A stretch of DNA of 64,000 nucleotides. It comes from Pseudolabrys taiwanensis. GTDB taxonomy: Bacteria > Pseudomonadota > Alphaproteobacteria > Rhizobiales > Xanthobacteraceae. Position numbers and translations under genes: made by a program. Location of the stretch: positions 930,001 through 994,000 of the forward strand of contig NZ_CP031417.1 of the NCBI RefSeq assembly GCF_003367395.1, given 5' to 3'. This document shows, piece after piece, positions 29,864-39,038 of this stretch (position 1 is its first letter; every line of letters begins with the position of its first letter). The notes below the pieces were generated by a model, which searched no databases, had not been told where the DNA came from, and saw only the letters and a program-made list of their open reading frames with translations.

Positions 29864-30000
29864 CGTCATCCTGAGGCGCGAGCGAAGCGAGCCTCGAAGG
29901 ATGGCGGCAACGTCTCGGCCGTCGCCCTTCGAGGGCCGCCGGAGTTTACCATCGGGCCGCGCTTTGCGCGGACCCGTTGGGCGGCCACCTCAGGGTGACG
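29864..30000. repeat. Palindromic intergenic element (family 1)
   Basis: Imperfect palindrome with outer arms CGTCATCCTGAGG and CCTCAGGGTGACG (12 of 13 pair) and inner arms around GAGCGAAGCGAGCCTCGAAG and CCTTCGAGGG. It lies 10 bp after glnS. Elements of this look are widespread between genes in Bradyrhizobium-like genomes. A fragment of its right end recurs near 33530. It may also stabilise or end the glnS transcript. Confidence 0.75.
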
Positions 30001-30090
30001 GGTCAAGAGCCAGCGTTCACAACCGTTCTTCTAGTCACAACTTAGGGCCGCAGTAGCATTGCTGCACGCGTAACGCGTGGGCGGGGCGTC

Positions 30091-32367
30091 ATGGCCTGGG
30101 GTGAGGAGGGGCGAGCACGGACGCGGGCCGTGGCCGGCGCGATCGCCGCCGCGGGCCGCCGTGCGGGAGCGGCCTTGCCGGACGGCCTGGCCGTCCGCGC
30201 CGACCCTCTGCGCCGGCTTCTGGCGCAATGGGCGCTGGCCGAGGTCGCGCCAGGCCGGCTCTTGCCGTGGCTGCCGGTCGCTTTCGGCTTCGGCATCGTC
30301 TTGTACTTCACCGCCGACCGCGAGCCGGCGCTGTGGGCTCCCACCGCCGCAGCGGGGGTGCTGGTGGCCTTTGCCTGGGGTCTGCGCCGGAGCGCCGTCG
30401 GCTTCCCGCTGTCGCTCGGTCTCGCCGCCACGGCCATGGGATTTGCAGTCGCGACGCTCCAGACCGTGCGGATCGCGCATCCGGTGCTGCAGTATCCGGT
30501 GGCAACGGCGACATTGTCCGGCTTCGTCGAGGTGCGCGAAGAGCGCGAGCGCAGCGACCGCGTCGTCATTGCCCTGCATCGCTTCGAGGCGGCGCGCGTC
30601 GCCGAGAAGCCCGAGCGCGTGCGCGTCGCCGTGCGCAAGGACACGGCGCCGCCGGTCGGCGCCTTCGTCGAACTCAAGGCGCATCTGTCGCCGCCGCTGC
30701 AGCCGCTCCGGCCCGGTGGCTACGACTTCGCCCGCGACATGTACTTCCAGCGCATCGGCGCCTCCGGCTACGCCCTCGGCGCCATCAAGACCGTGCCGGC
30801 ACCGGCGCCCGTGGCGCGCGGCTTCTGGCTGCGCTACGCCGAAGTGGTCGAGGGCATTCGCGAGACGATCGACGACCGCATCCGCGCCATCCTGCCGGGC
30901 GATCGCGGCGCCATCGCCTCCGCGCTCATCACCGGCAAGCGCGACGCCATCTCGACGCCGGTCAACGACGCGATGTACGTGTCGAGCCTGGCGCATGTGC
31001 TGTCGATCTCCGGCTATCACATGGCGGTGGTCGCCGGCATCGTGTTCTTCGTCATCCGCGCCGGGCTAGCGCTGTCGCCGTCGCTCGCGGTCCGCCGGCC
31101 CATCAAGAAATGGGCGGCGTGCGCGGCGCTCGTCGCTGCGTTCTTCTATCTGCTCTTGTCCGGAGCGGAAGTCGCGACGCAGCGTTCCTTCATCATGGTG
31201 GCGATCGTCCTCATCGGCGTGATGGCCGACCGGCCGGCGATCACCTTTCGCACGCTGACCGTCGCCGCGCTGTGCGTGCTCGCCTGGTCGCCGCAGGCCG
31301 TGGTGCATCCGAGCTTCCAGATGTCGTTCGCCGCGACGCTCGCGCTCGTCGCTGCGTATCAATACGGCCTGCCATGGCGGCCGGATGCCGACACGTCGAT
31401 CGGCGCCCGCGTCGCATTGTGGGGCGGGCGCGAAGTCGCCGGACTCATCCTCGCCTCCCTGGTCGCGGGTTTCGCCACCACGCTCTACGCAGCCTTCCAT
31501 TTCCATCGCATGGCGCCCTATGGCGTGCTCGCGAATCTCTTCGCCATGCCGGTCGTGTCGGTGCTGGTGATGCCGATGGGCATTCTGGCGCTCGTGCTGA
31601 TGCCGTTCGGCTTCGACGCGGCGTTCTGGCGACTGATGGGCGCCGGCATCGACTGGATGACCAGCGTCGCATTGTGGGTGGCGAGCCTGCCAGGCGCGGT
31701 CGGGCACATCCATGCCTTCGGTGTTGGGCCGCTGCTCATCGGCACCGCCGGATTGCTGCTGGTCTGCCTGTTGCGGTCACCGCTGCGCTGGAGCGGGGCG
31801 GTCTTCTGTACGATCGCCATGTTGTGGGTCCTGGCGACGCCGCGCCCCGACGTGCTCATTGCCGCCGATGGACAGACGGCGGCCATCCGCAATGCCAGCG
31901 GCCGCTTGTCGGTGCTGCACAGCGGCCGCGACACCTTCGCCCTCAAGGAGTGGCTGGCGGCCGATGGCGACGACCGCACGCCGACGGACAAGACGTTGAA
32001 GGAGGGCGTGCGTTGCGACGCCGTCGGCTGCGTCGCCACCCTCGGCAACGGCCGGCTGATCGCTGCGTCGTTGGCAGCCGAAGCCTTCGCGGAGGATTGT
32101 ATGCGCGCGGCGATCGTCGTCAGTCCGCGGCAAGCGCCGGGCGCCTGCAATGCGCTGCTGTTCGACCGCGCGCGCTGGCGCGCGCACGGCGCCATGACCT
32201 TGCGCTGGACTGGCGATGCGTTCGAGACGATCGCCGCGCGTCCGGCCGGCTACGGGCGGCCGTGGGCGCCGGCACCGCAAACCGTTGCGCTATCTCAAAG
32301 CACAACCAGCCGTCCGACACCGCAGGACGCGACGCCGCGCATGGAAGATCTGGAGGCGAGCGATTGA
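30091..32367 (+). CDS. comEC: ComEC/Rec2-family DNA uptake protein
   Basis: A 758-aa polytopic inner-membrane protein. An N-terminal DUF4131-like region (about 50-230, with the OB-like LRPGGYDFARDMYFQRIGAS) is followed by the Competence domain (about 255-540) containing SLAHVLSISGYHMAVVAGIV, the family hallmark, and SGAEVATQRSFIMVAIVLIG. The C-terminal part (about 590-758) is soluble but lacks the HxHxDH metal motif of the full metallo-beta-lactamase domain, so it is probably a degenerate or shortened version. In naturally competent bacteria ComEC passes single-stranded DNA across the inner membrane; competence here is unproven. ATG 30091 was chosen without a strong ribosome binding site. Confidence 0.93.
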   Translation: MAWGEEGRARTRAVAGAIAAAGRRAGAALPDGLAVRADPLRRLLAQWALAEVAPGRLLPWLPVAFGFGIVLYFTADREPALWAPTAAAGVLVAFAWGLRRSAVGFPLSLGLAATAMGFAVATLQTVRIAHPVLQYPVATATLSGFVEVREERERSDRVVIALHRFEAARVAEKPERVRVAVRKDTAPPVGAFVELKAHLSPPLQPLRPGGYDFARDMYFQRIGASGYALGAIKTVPAPAPVARGFWLRYAEVVEGIRETIDDRIRAILPGDRGAIASALITGKRDAISTPVNDAMYVSSLAHVLSISGYHMAVVAGIVFFVIRAGLALSPSLAVRRPIKKWAACAALVAAFFYLLLSGAEVATQRSFIMVAIVLIGVMADRPAITFRTLTVAALCVLAWSPQAVVHPSFQMSFAATLALVAAYQYGLPWRPDADTSIGARVALWGGREVAGLILASLVAGFATTLYAAFHFHRMAPYGVLANLFAMPVVSVLVMPMGILALVLMPFGFDAAFWRLMGAGIDWMTSVALWVASLPGAVGHIHAFGVGPLLIGTAGLLLVCLLRSPLRWSGAVFCTIAMLWVLATPRPDVLIAADGQTAAIRNASGRLSVLHSGRDTFALKEWLAADGDDRTPTDKTLKEGVRCDAVGCVATLGNGRLIAASLAAEAFAEDCMRAAIVVSPRQAPGACNALLFDRARWRAHGAMTLRWTGDAFETIAARPAGYGRPWAPAPQTVALSQSTTSRPTPQDATPRMEDLEASD

Positions 32368-32371
32368 GATT

Positions 32372-32387
32372 ACCCGCATGCGCGGGT
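32372..32387. terminator. Hairpin between convergent comEC and sphA-like genes
   Basis: ACCCGC (32372-32377) and GCGGGT (32382-32387) form a perfect 6-bp stem around ATGC in the 36-bp gap between the two convergent stop codons. There is no T-run on either side, so it is at most a weak bidirectional terminator. Confidence 0.35.
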
Positions 32388-32403
32388 GATGACGGCACTG
32401 CCG

Positions 32404-33390
32404 CTAGTAGAGCTTCTTGGCGAGGGTCAGATAAAACGCCGTCGTCATCGCCGTGTTGTAGGCGAACACCGACGTGCGCGCCTTGAACTTGATGGCCGCA
32501 CCGAGATCGGGAATGTCGTAGTTGAGGACGCCGCCGAGGCTCAGAACTTCCGCACGGCGGCCATCGGGCGCCACGGCGACGTCGCCGCGCGTATCGTCGG
32601 TGATTTGGCGCAAATAATAACCGGCGACACCCACCTGCCAGCGTCCGATGTGCTCCGAGACGGCGAAGTCGATATTGATGTTCTTGCCGCTGACGTAATC
32701 GGTATCGGAATTCCGGCCATAAGAGTTCAGGTAGATCTTGCTGCTGAACTCCGTGCCGTCCGCAAGCAGCGGCGGCGTCGTATAAGTGAAGGCGAGCGAG
32801 GGGGCGACGATGACGGTGTTGCTGCCGACGGTAACGCCGTTGCTGGCCTGAATGCGGGCGTCGTAGAGGCCGGTCGGGAGCACCGCGCCGAGGCCAGCGC
32901 GAACGGCGAGGCCTTCGCGGATGGGCGCGGCGCCTTTCTCGTGCGATGGCCGCGTGAAGCCGAAAAAGCGCGACCAGGACCCTTCGATGTAGATGTCGCC
33001 GAAGCCCGACTTGCAACGCTCTGCATTGGCCGACGTGATCTGTCCGCACACCTCGCCGACGCCGGCGACGCCCAGCAATCCGACCGAGCCGTCGAATAGC
33101 TTGAAATTCGGCACATACAACAGGACGCCGGCGGCGCTTTTGGAGTCGATGCCGACGGCATCCAGGCCGGGACGGGTCTGGCCCGTGCCATCTCTGAGCT
33201 GGTAGGCCGAGGCACCGCCCAGGATGGCGGCGCCGTAGAGGCCCGGCGTCGGCAGAAAGGCCGAACGGATGTCGGTGCCGCCGATAGGCCCGGCGACCGT
33301 ACTGCCTTCGGCGGCGAGCGACGGCGCGGCACCAAGCGCGAGGCAGCACACTCCGAGCACGACGCGCAATGCCGCTTTCACGACGTCCAC
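32404..33390 (-). CDS. SphA / phenol MetA-like outer membrane protein
   Basis: A 328-aa exported beta-barrel protein with a signal peptide (about 1-27, ending SLAAEG) and the arrangement of the Phenol_MetA_deg/SphA family: YVPNFKLFDGSVGLLGVAGV early, GFGDIYIEGSWSRFFGF in the middle, AVLPTGLYDA, APSLAFTYTTPP and a C-terminus ending LTLAKKLY. Members are thought to be outer-membrane channels for hydrophobic compounds; substrate unknown. Start is GTG 33390 or the GTG three codons later, both with a GGGG stretch upstream. It is inserted between comEC and lexA, and a palindromic fragment lies upstream. Confidence 0.78.
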   Translation of the reverse strand: MDVVKAALRVVLGVCCLALGAAPSLAAEGSTVAGPIGGTDIRSAFLPTPGLYGAAILGGASAYQLRDGTGQTRPGLDAVGIDSKSAAGVLLYVPNFKLFDGSVGLLGVAGVGEVCGQITSANAERCKSGFGDIYIEGSWSRFFGFTRPSHEKGAAPIREGLAVRAGLGAVLPTGLYDARIQASNGVTVGSNTVIVAPSLAFTYTTPPLLADGTEFSSKIYLNSYGRNSDTDYVSGKNINIDFAVSEHIGRWQVGVAGYYLRQITDDTRGDVAVAPDGRRAEVLSLGGVLNYDIPDLGAAIKFKARTSVFAYNTAMTTAFYLTLAKKLY

Positions 33391-33520
33391 AGTCCCCGTT
33401 CAATAATACCGGGCACCGTAGAGTTTGCTTACCAACTTGCCTAGGCGCAGTTTCGCCCGTGCCGGGGCGCTCCACGGGAATCGAGACATACCGCACACAG
33501 CGCATCGGCCGTCGCGCTTA

Positions 33521-33554
33521 GGGACCGGTTGGCGGCCGGCACCTCAGGGTGACG
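33521..33554. repeat. Right-end fragment of palindromic family 1
   Basis: Carries TTGGCGGCCGGCACCTCAGG and continues GTGACG, nearly the right arm of the element at 29864-30000, but the left arm is missing. It lies in the 191-bp gap between lexA and the sphA-like gene, just beyond the lexA stop. It looks like a decayed copy. Confidence 0.55.
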
Positions 33555-33581
33555 AGGGCAGATCGGAGAGGGGAGTTATCT

Positions 33582-34289
33582 TCAGTAGCGCCGGAAAAGC
33601 CCGACCAGCTTGCCCTGAATGCGCACGCGGTTGGGCGGCAGGATGCGCACCTCGTAGGCCGCGTTGGCCGGCTCGAGCGCGATGGAGGCACCGCGGCGGC
33701 GGAAGCGCTTGAGCGTCGCCTCCTCGTCGTCGATCAGTGCGACCACGATGTCGCCGGTGTCGGCGACTTCCGAGCGGCGGATGAGGGCGATGTCGCCATC
33801 GAGGATGCCGGCCTCGATCATCGAGTCGCCGCGCACTTCGAGCGCGAAATGCTCCCCGGTCGACAACAGGTCCGGCGGCATGTTGATGACATGGCTCTTG
33901 GTCTGGATCGCCTCGATCGGCGTACCGGCGGCGATACGGCCCATCACCGGTACGGCGATCGGCCGGCCGCTGGTATCGTCCTCCGCTGCCACCTGACGGA
34001 CGCGGCCGAGGTCGCCCTCGATGACGCTCGGCGTAAATTTGCGGGCGCGGCCGTTGCCCACGCCGTGCCCGACCGAGTCGGGAAGCTTGATGACCTCAAT
34101 GGCGCGCGCCCGGTTGGGCAGTCGGCGGATGAAGCCGCGCTCCTCGAGGGCGGTGATCAGCCGGTGGATCCCGGATTTGGAGCGCAGGTCGAGCGCGTCC
34201 TTCATCTCGTCGAAAGAGGGCGGAACGCCGGCCTCGGTCAGCCGCTCGTGGATGAAGCGCAAAAGCTCGAACTGCTTGCGGGTCAGCAT
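33582..34289 (-). CDS. lexA: LexA repressor
   Basis: SOS response repressor and self-cleaving serine protease. The 235-aa product has an N-terminal winged-helix domain ([40 protein letters not shown]), a linker, and an S24 peptidase domain. The Ala121-Gly122 cleavage site (GRIAAGTP), Ser156 (GDSM) and Lys194 (ATLKRF) of the catalytic dyad are all present. It is longer than E. coli LexA (202 aa), as usual in alphaproteobacteria. Its promoter contains an SOS box, so it should be autoregulated. moeA lies 138 bp upstream on the same strand. Confidence 0.98.
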   Translation of the reverse strand: MLTRKQFELLRFIHERLTEAGVPPSFDEMKDALDLRSKSGIHRLITALEERGFIRRLPNRARAIEVIKLPDSVGHGVGNGRARKFTPSVIEGDLGRVRQVAAEDDTSGRPIAVPVMGRIAAGTPIEAIQTKSHVINMPPDLLSTGEHFALEVRGDSMIEAGILDGDIALIRRSEVADTGDIVVALIDDEEATLKRFRRRGASIALEPANAAYEVRILPPNRVRIQGKLVGLFRRY

Positions 34290-34364
34290 CTGTTTCTCCC
34301 GTCGCCCGGCCAGGCCCAGCCCTTACGGCGAATGGGCAGCCGGCTCGAAACAAATCATGAACGG

Positions 34365-34393
34365 ACACTATCTGTTCGATATGTGTTCCGCAA
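34365..34393 (-). promoter_or_regulatory. lexA promoter
   Basis: On the minus strand, TTGCGG (34388-34393) and TAGTGT (34365-34370) are 17 bp apart. The SOS box fills the spacer and touches the -35 element, so LexA binding would block RNA polymerase. The -10 lies 76 bp upstream of the lexA start codon. Confidence 0.6.
34374..34388 (+). promoter_or_regulatory. SOS (LexA) box, GTTC-N7-GTTC
   Basis: GTTC (34374-34377), seven bases, GTTC (34385-34388): an exact match to the direct-repeat LexA site of alphaproteobacteria. It is 85 bp upstream of the lexA start and inside the predicted promoter. It is the only exact copy I noticed in the window. Confidence 0.88.
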
Positions 34394-34427
34394 GGATTTA
34401 ATTTCGGGTGAACAATGCAAACGACCG

Positions 34428-35636
34428 CTATAGGCCTAGCTTAAGGATGACGCAGGGTGAACCGGCTTGCGCAAAAGGCGCGTAAGGTTCCCGAATCACA
34501 AGGCAATCCGCCGCGGCCAACGGTGCCATCAGGGAACTGTCCTGCGACGGTACCGGGGTGGCGATGGGCCCATCAGGCCCCGGCGTCAGCAGCGCGCGCA
34601 TATAATCGGCGCGCTCGTCGTTCTCCGGCAGATCGCGGCCCAACAGGGCTCGATCGGGCACATGGTCGATCACGGTGCGGCCGGTGAGTCGGCGGATCAG
34701 CGGCACCAGAAACAGGAAGGCGCAGACGTAGGACGAGACCGGATTGCCGGGCAGGCCGAGCACCTGCAGGCCACCGAGCCGTCCGTGCATCATCGGCTTG
34801 CCGGGGCGCAGCGCGACCCGCCAGAACGAGAGGTCGAGACCTTCGGCTTTCAGCGCACGCTGCACCAGATCGTGCTCGCCAACCGACGCGCCGCCGGTGG
34901 TAACGAGCACGTCGGCGCCCCAGGCGCGTGCCTCGCGCAGCGCGGCGACGATGTCTTCCAGACGATCGCGCACGATGCCGAAGTCGCGCGACTCCGCGCC
35001 TTCGGCCTGCGCGAGAGCGGTCAGCGCGTAGCCATTGGAATAGACGATCTCGCCGGCGCCCGGTTTGCTACCCGGCATGACCAATTCGTCGCCGGTGCCG
35101 ATGATGGCGATCTTCGGTCGGCGATGGACCGGCACGCTCGGATAGTTCATCGCGGCCGCCAGCATCAGGTCGCGGTCGCTCAGCCGACGTCCTTTGTGAA
35201 GCAGCGCTTCGCCCTCGGAGAAGTCGATGCCTTTGGCGCGCACGTTGCGGCCCTTCGCCGTCGGCTTGCCGAAGGTCACCTTGTCGCCATCGCGCTGGGC
35301 GAGCTCCTGGATGACGACCGTGTCGGCGCCGCGGGGCATGACGCCGCCGGTGAAGATGCGCGCCGCCTGACCGGGTGCCACCTCGCCTTCGAACGGGTGG
35401 CCGGCCGCGACTTCGCCGACGACGGTCAGCGTGGCCGGCGCTTCGGCCACGTCGGCGCCGCGGACGGCGTAGCCGTCCATCGCGGAAACGTCAGCGGGTG
35501 GCTGCGTGCGCGTCGCGGCGATGTCTGCGGCCAGCACGCGCGCGAGCGCCGCGGGGAGTGCGACCGTTTCGGCGGGGAGCGGCGCGGCTTCGGCAAGGAC
35601 CTGGCGCAGCGCTTCAGCAACCGGCATCAGCGCCAT
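34428..35636 (-). CDS. moeA: Molybdopterin molybdenumtransferase MoeA
   Basis: Inserts molybdate into adenylylated molybdopterin to finish the molybdenum cofactor. The 402-aa protein has the N-terminal SAMDGYAVRGADV, IFTGGVMPRGADTVVIQE, RNVRAKGIDFSEG, the MoCF-binding domain with IIGTGDELVMPG, YSNGYALTALAQ, VTTGGASVGEHDLVQ and LRPGKPMMHG, plus the C-terminal beta domain LGLPGNPVSSYVCA. It follows moaC on the same strand, separated by a 182-bp repeat-filled gap. Confidence 0.97.
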   Translation of the reverse strand: MALMPVAEALRQVLAEAAPLPAETVALPAALARVLAADIAATRTQPPADVSAMDGYAVRGADVAEAPATLTVVGEVAAGHPFEGEVAPGQAARIFTGGVMPRGADTVVIQELAQRDGDKVTFGKPTAKGRNVRAKGIDFSEGEALLHKGRRLSDRDLMLAAAMNYPSVPVHRRPKIAIIGTGDELVMPGSKPGAGEIVYSNGYALTALAQAEGAESRDFGIVRDRLEDIVAALREARAWGADVLVTTGGASVGEHDLVQRALKAEGLDLSFWRVALRPGKPMMHGRLGGLQVLGLPGNPVSSYVCAFLFLVPLIRRLTGRTVIDHVPDRALLGRDLPENDERADYMRALLTPGPDGPIATPVPSQDSSLMAPLAAADCLVIREPYAPFAQAGSPCVILKLGL

Positions 35637-35639
35637 GCG

Positions 35640-35815
35640 AGCTCCGCTCGTCCCCGCGAAAGCGGGGCCCCAAAGTCATGAATGGAAAGCTTCAAGAATC
35701 TCGCGCGGGATTCCCGCTGCAAGTCGGCTGTAGCCGACTTGCACACTTTAAGTGCCAGATATCGGGTAAGCCCGATGTCCGCTCGCGGGAATGAGCGGAG
35801 TTTGGGGTCCGCCAT
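35640..35815. repeat. Composite palindromic element (family 2) between moaC and moeA
   Basis: Fills nearly the whole 182-bp gap. Outer arms CTCCGCTCGT (35642-35651) and ATGAGCGGAG (35791-35800) pair with one mismatch, extended by GGCCCCAAA and TTTGGGGTC. Inside are three hairpins: CCCCGC-GAAA-GCGGGG (35652-35667), a 12-bp perfect palindrome TGCAAGTCGGCT / AGCCGACTTGCA (35718-35743), and ATCGGG-TAAG-CCCGAT (35761-35776). A short open frame runs over it but is not credible as a gene. Confidence 0.7.
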
Positions 35816-35818
35816 GCG

Positions 35819-36415
35819 CTATTTCTCCGCGCGGTAATGGCCGGAGCGGCCGCCGCTCTTTTCCAGGACGCGGATGCCTTCGATGCGCATGCCGCGTTCG
35901 ACCGCCTTGACCATGTCGTAGATCGTCAGCAGCGCGACCGAGACGGCGGTCAGCGCCTCCATCTCGACACCGGTCTGGCCCGTGACCTTCACCGTCGCCT
36001 GCACCTCGAAGCCGGGCAGCGCGTGCTCCGGATTGATCTCGATCGTCACCTTGGTGATCGGCAGCGGGTGGCAGAGCGGGATCAGGCTGTGCGTGCGCTT
36101 GGCGGCCATGATGCCGGCGAGGCGGGCGGCCCCCAGCACGTCACCCTTCAGCGCATTGCCGGCGATCACCATGTCCAGCGTCTCCGCCTGCATGATGATC
36201 TTGCCCTCGGCGACCGCGACGCGCTCCGTCTGCGGTTTGGCGGAGACGTCGACCATGTGCGCCTCGCCACGCTGATCGATGTGGCTAAGCTTATTGGCGA
36301 GGGGGGCTGCCGCCTTCGCTAGCGCCTTCTTGGCGCCACCCTTGGTCCCGTTCTTGGTCCCGTTCTCGGTACCGTTCTTGGCGCCTCGCGCGGCGGTCTT
36401 CGGGCGTGACGCCAT
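35819..36415 (-). CDS. moaC: Cyclic pyranopterin monophosphate synthase MoaC
   Basis: Converts the MoaA product to cyclic pyranopterin monophosphate in molybdenum cofactor synthesis. The core begins at [18 protein letters not shown] (about 43-60) and has [18 protein letters not shown] and [20 protein letters not shown] with the active-site residues. At 198 aa it carries about 40 extra N-terminal residues, Lys/Ala/Gly-rich with three NGT units ([11 protein letters not shown]) encoded by 12-bp tandem repeats. A shorter start inside this tail is possible, but no ATG is available before the core. It begins 5 bp after the trpC stop. Confidence 0.95.
   Translation of the reverse strand: MASRPKTAARGAKNGTENGTKNGTKGGAKKALAKAAAPLANKLSHIDQRGEAHMVDVSAKPQTERVAVAEGKIIMQAETLDMVIAGNALKGDVLGAARLAGIMAAKRTHSLIPLCHPLPITKVTIEINPEHALPGFEVQATVKVTGQTGVEMEALTAVSVALLTIYDMVKAVERGMRIEGIRVLEKSGGRSGHYRAEK
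36342..36377. repeat. Three 12-bp tandem repeats in the moaC 5' end
   Basis: Units TTGGTCCCGTTC (36342-36353), TTGGTCCCGTTC (36354-36365) and TCGGTACCGTTC (36366-36377) encode Asn-Gly-Thr-Lys/Glu on the minus strand. The first two are identical. The multiple of three keeps the frame, so copy number could vary without breaking moaC. Confidence 0.8.
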
Positions 36416-36420
36416 GGCCG

Positions 36421-37233
36421 CTACTCCGCCGCCGGGGCGTGTTGGCGGGCAAGGAGCGCGCGGGTGGCGGCGGTGACGTCGGCCTGCCGCATCAGGCTCT
36501 CGCCGATGAGGAACGCGTTGATCCCGGAGCGGGAGAGGCGGGCAAGGTCGACCGGGGTGAAGATGCCGCTCTCGCCGACGATGATGCGGTCGCGCGGCAC
36601 CTGCGGGGCGAGGCGCTCGCTGACATCCAGTGACGTGACGAAGGTGCGCAAGTCCCGGTTGTTGATGCCGATCATTCGCGATCGTAGCTTTAATGCGCGC
36701 TCCAATTCGTCTTCTTGATGAACTTCAATAAGCACGTCTAAGCCATTGGCAATGGCTGTCTCTTCAAGGTCCTTGGCGGTCGCGTCGTCGACGCCGGCCA
36801 TGATGATGAGGATGCAGTCGGCGCCCCAGGCGCGTGCCTCAACGACTTGGTAAGGATCGTAGAGGAAGTCCTTACGAAGTATGGGTAATTTGGTTGCTTC
36901 GCGGGCCTGCCCGAGGAATTCCGGGCGGCCCTGGAAGGAGGGCGCATCGGTCAGCACGGAGAGGCAGGTCGCGCCGCCGGCCTCGTAGGCTTTGGCAAGC
37001 GACGGCGGATCGAAGTCGGCGCGGATCAGGCCCTTCGAGGGGCTCGCCTTCTTGATCTCGGCGATCAGGGCGTAGTCGCCGGCGGCGACGCGCCGCTCGA
37101 TCGCCTTGAGGAACCCGCGCGGCCGGGCCATCGCCTTCGCTTCGGCCTCGAGCACCGAAAGCGGCTTGGCGCGCTTGGCCGCCGCGATCTCCTCGCGCTT
37201 ATAGGCCTCGATCTTGGTCAGGATATCGGACAT
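36421..37233 (-). CDS. trpC: Indole-3-glycerol phosphate synthase
   Basis: Closes the indole ring in tryptophan synthesis. A (beta/alpha)8 enzyme of 270 aa with [15 protein letters not shown] containing the catalytic Lys, [55 protein letters not shown] and the phosphate-binding [11 protein letters not shown]. It is monofunctional, with no fused TrpF. It lies 54 bp after trpD and 5 bp before moaC on the minus strand. Confidence 0.98.
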   Translation of the reverse strand: MSDILTKIEAYKREEIAAAKRAKPLSVLEAEAKAMARPRGFLKAIERRVAAGDYALIAEIKKASPSKGLIRADFDPPSLAKAYEAGGATCLSVLTDAPSFQGRPEFLGQAREATKLPILRKDFLYDPYQVVEARAWGADCILIIMAGVDDATAKDLEETAIANGLDVLIEVHQEDELERALKLRSRMIGINNRDLRTFVTSLDVSERLAPQVPRDRIIVGESGIFTPVDLARLSRSGINAFLIGESLMRQADVTAATRALLARQHAPAAE

Positions 37234-37287
37234 CAGCTTTCCTTGGCGCGCGAGCTTAGCCGAAAACCGGCGCCGGCTCTTGTGGGA

Positions 37288-38316
37288 TCATGCGCCTTCG
37301 AGCGCGCACGATACCGCAATCAACCGGTCCAGCCGGCCTTCCGCCTCGCCGCTGTCGATCGCCTTGGCGGCAAGCGCCGCGCCGTCCTTCAGCGTTTCGG
37401 CCTTGCCGGCGACGACCAGGGCTGCGGCGGCATTGAGCACGGCCACCTCGCGGAACGGGCCGTCCTTGCCTTGTAGCACGGCGAGCAGCGCCTTGGCGTT
37501 GTGATCGGCATCGCCGCCGCGCAGGGCGTCGGGCTTCACGCGCTTGAGGCCGGCGTCCTCGGGCGAAATCTCGAACGAGCGTACCTTGCCGTCCTTGAGT
37601 TCCGCCACGCTGGTCGGGCCGGCGGTGGTGATCTCGTCGAGCCCATCCGAGCCGTGCACGACCCAGACGCTTTCCGAGCCCAGGTTATTGAGCACCTGCG
37701 CCATCGGCTCGGTCCAATGCTTGGAGAAGGTGCCGACCATCTGCCGCTTCACGCCGGCCGGGTTCGACAGGGGGCCGAGCAGATTGAAGATGGTGCGTGT
37801 GCCGATCTCGACGCGGGTCGGGCCGACGTTCTTCATGGCCGGATGATGCGCCGGTGCGAACATGAAGCCGATGCCGGCCGCGCGGATGCAGTGAGCGACC
37901 TGATCGGCATTGAGATCGATCTTCACGCCGAGCGCCTGCAGCACGTCGGCCGCGCCCGATTTCGACGACAAAGCGCGGTTGCCGTGCTTGGCGACCGGCA
38001 CGCCCGCGCCCGCCACGATGAAGGCCGCGCAGGTGGAGATGTTGTAGGAGCCCGACGCATCGCCGCCGGTGCCGACGACGTCGACGGCGTCGGCCGGCGC
38101 CTTCACGCCGAGCATCTTGGCGCGCATGGTGGTGACCGCGCCGGTGATCTCGTCGACGGTTTCGCCGCGCACGCGCAGCGCCATCAACAGGCCGCCCATC
38201 TGCGAGGGCGTGGCTTCGCCCGACATCATGCGGTCGAACGCGGAAGCCGATTCCTCACGCGTGAGGCTCGCACCGGTCGCGACCTTGGCGATAAGCGCCT
38301 TGAATTCGTCCGCCAT
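37288..38316 (-). CDS. trpD: Anthranilate phosphoribosyltransferase
   Basis: Transfers phosphoribose from PRPP to anthranilate. The 342-aa protein shows [20 protein letters not shown] (PRPP-binding), [38 protein letters not shown] and [14 protein letters not shown]. The frame is open upstream into trpG, but ATG 38316 gives the standard N-terminus, 10 bp after the trpG stop. It is separate from the amidotransferase TrpG. Confidence 0.98.
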   Translation of the reverse strand: MADEFKALIAKVATGASLTREESASAFDRMMSGEATPSQMGGLLMALRVRGETVDEITGAVTTMRAKMLGVKAPADAVDVVGTGGDASGSYNISTCAAFIVAGAGVPVAKHGNRALSSKSGAADVLQALGVKIDLNADQVAHCIRAAGIGFMFAPAHHPAMKNVGPTRVEIGTRTIFNLLGPLSNPAGVKRQMVGTFSKHWTEPMAQVLNNLGSESVWVVHGSDGLDEITTAGPTSVAELKDGKVRSFEISPEDAGLKRVKPDALRGGDADHNAKALLAVLQGKDGPFREVAVLNAAAALVVAGKAETLKDGAALAAKAIDSGEAEGRLDRLIAVSCALEGA

Positions 38317-38326
38317 AGGCGCTCCT

Positions 38327-38971
38327 TCAACGTGCGATGGATTGTGCCGCCGTCGCCTGCGGAGGCGCGGCGCGTGCCCGCCGCCCGCGCTCGGCATTCC
38401 AGTCGGCGGCGAGATCGAGGAAGTTCTTGAGCATCAGGTGGCCGTGCTCGGAGGCGATGCTCTCGGGATGGAATTGCACGCCGTGCACCGGCAGATCCTT
38501 GTGCATCATGCCCATGATGAGGTGATCGTCGGTTTCGGCATTGACGGTGAGCGTGGGCGGCAGACTCGCGCGTTCTACCACCAGCGAGTGATAGCGCGTC
38601 GCTTTGAACGAACCGTTGATGCCGCGGAACACGCCGCTGTTGCTATGTCGCAGCTCGGAAAGCTTGCCGTGCACCGGCACCGGCGCGCGCACCACCTTGC
38701 CGCCGAAAGCCTGGCCGATCGCCTGATGGCCGAGGCATACGCCGAGCAGCGGAATGCTCTCCGCCGCCGCGTCGATCAGTTCGAGGCAGATGCCGGCTTC
38801 GTTCGGCGTGCACGGCCCGGGCGAGAGCACGATCGCATCCGGATCGGCCGCGACCACCTCATCGGCGCTGATCTTGTCGTTGCGATGCACGACAACGTCG
38901 GCGCCCAGCCCGCCCAGATAATGGACGAGGTTGAAGGTGAAACTGTCGTAGTTGTCGATCAGGATGATCAT
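38327..38971 (-). CDS. trpG: Anthranilate synthase glutamine amidotransferase subunit
   Basis: Class I glutamine amidotransferase that feeds ammonia to TrpE; may also serve p-aminobenzoate synthesis. The 214-aa product opens [20 protein letters not shown], has the nucleophile in [17 protein letters not shown] and the His-Glu pair in [13 protein letters not shown], and the [12 protein letters not shown] oxyanion region. The last 20 residues are Arg/Ala-rich and not part of the fold. It lies between the cupin gene and trpD. Confidence 0.98.
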   Translation of the reverse strand: MIILIDNYDSFTFNLVHYLGGLGADVVVHRNDKISADEVVAADPDAIVLSPGPCTPNEAGICLELIDAAAESIPLLGVCLGHQAIGQAFGGKVVRAPVPVHGKLSELRHSNSGVFRGINGSFKATRYHSLVVERASLPPTLTVNAETDDHLIMGMMHKDLPVHGVQFHPESIASEHGHLMLKNFLDLAADWNAERGRRARAAPPQATAAQSIAR

Positions 38972-39038
38972 TTTTCTGCCCAGCGGAGCGGTCTTAGGCC
39001 GCGTCCGCTAGGGGGTCAAGCAGGGCGGCCGACGGGCC

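Noticed and set aside
30015..30028. GTTC repeat upstream of comEC resembling an SOS box
   Set aside because: The spacer is 6 bp, not the 7 required for the alphaproteobacterial LexA site.
35627..35815. 62-codon open frame across the moaC-moeA repeat
   Set aside because: It lies almost wholly within palindromic repeat DNA.
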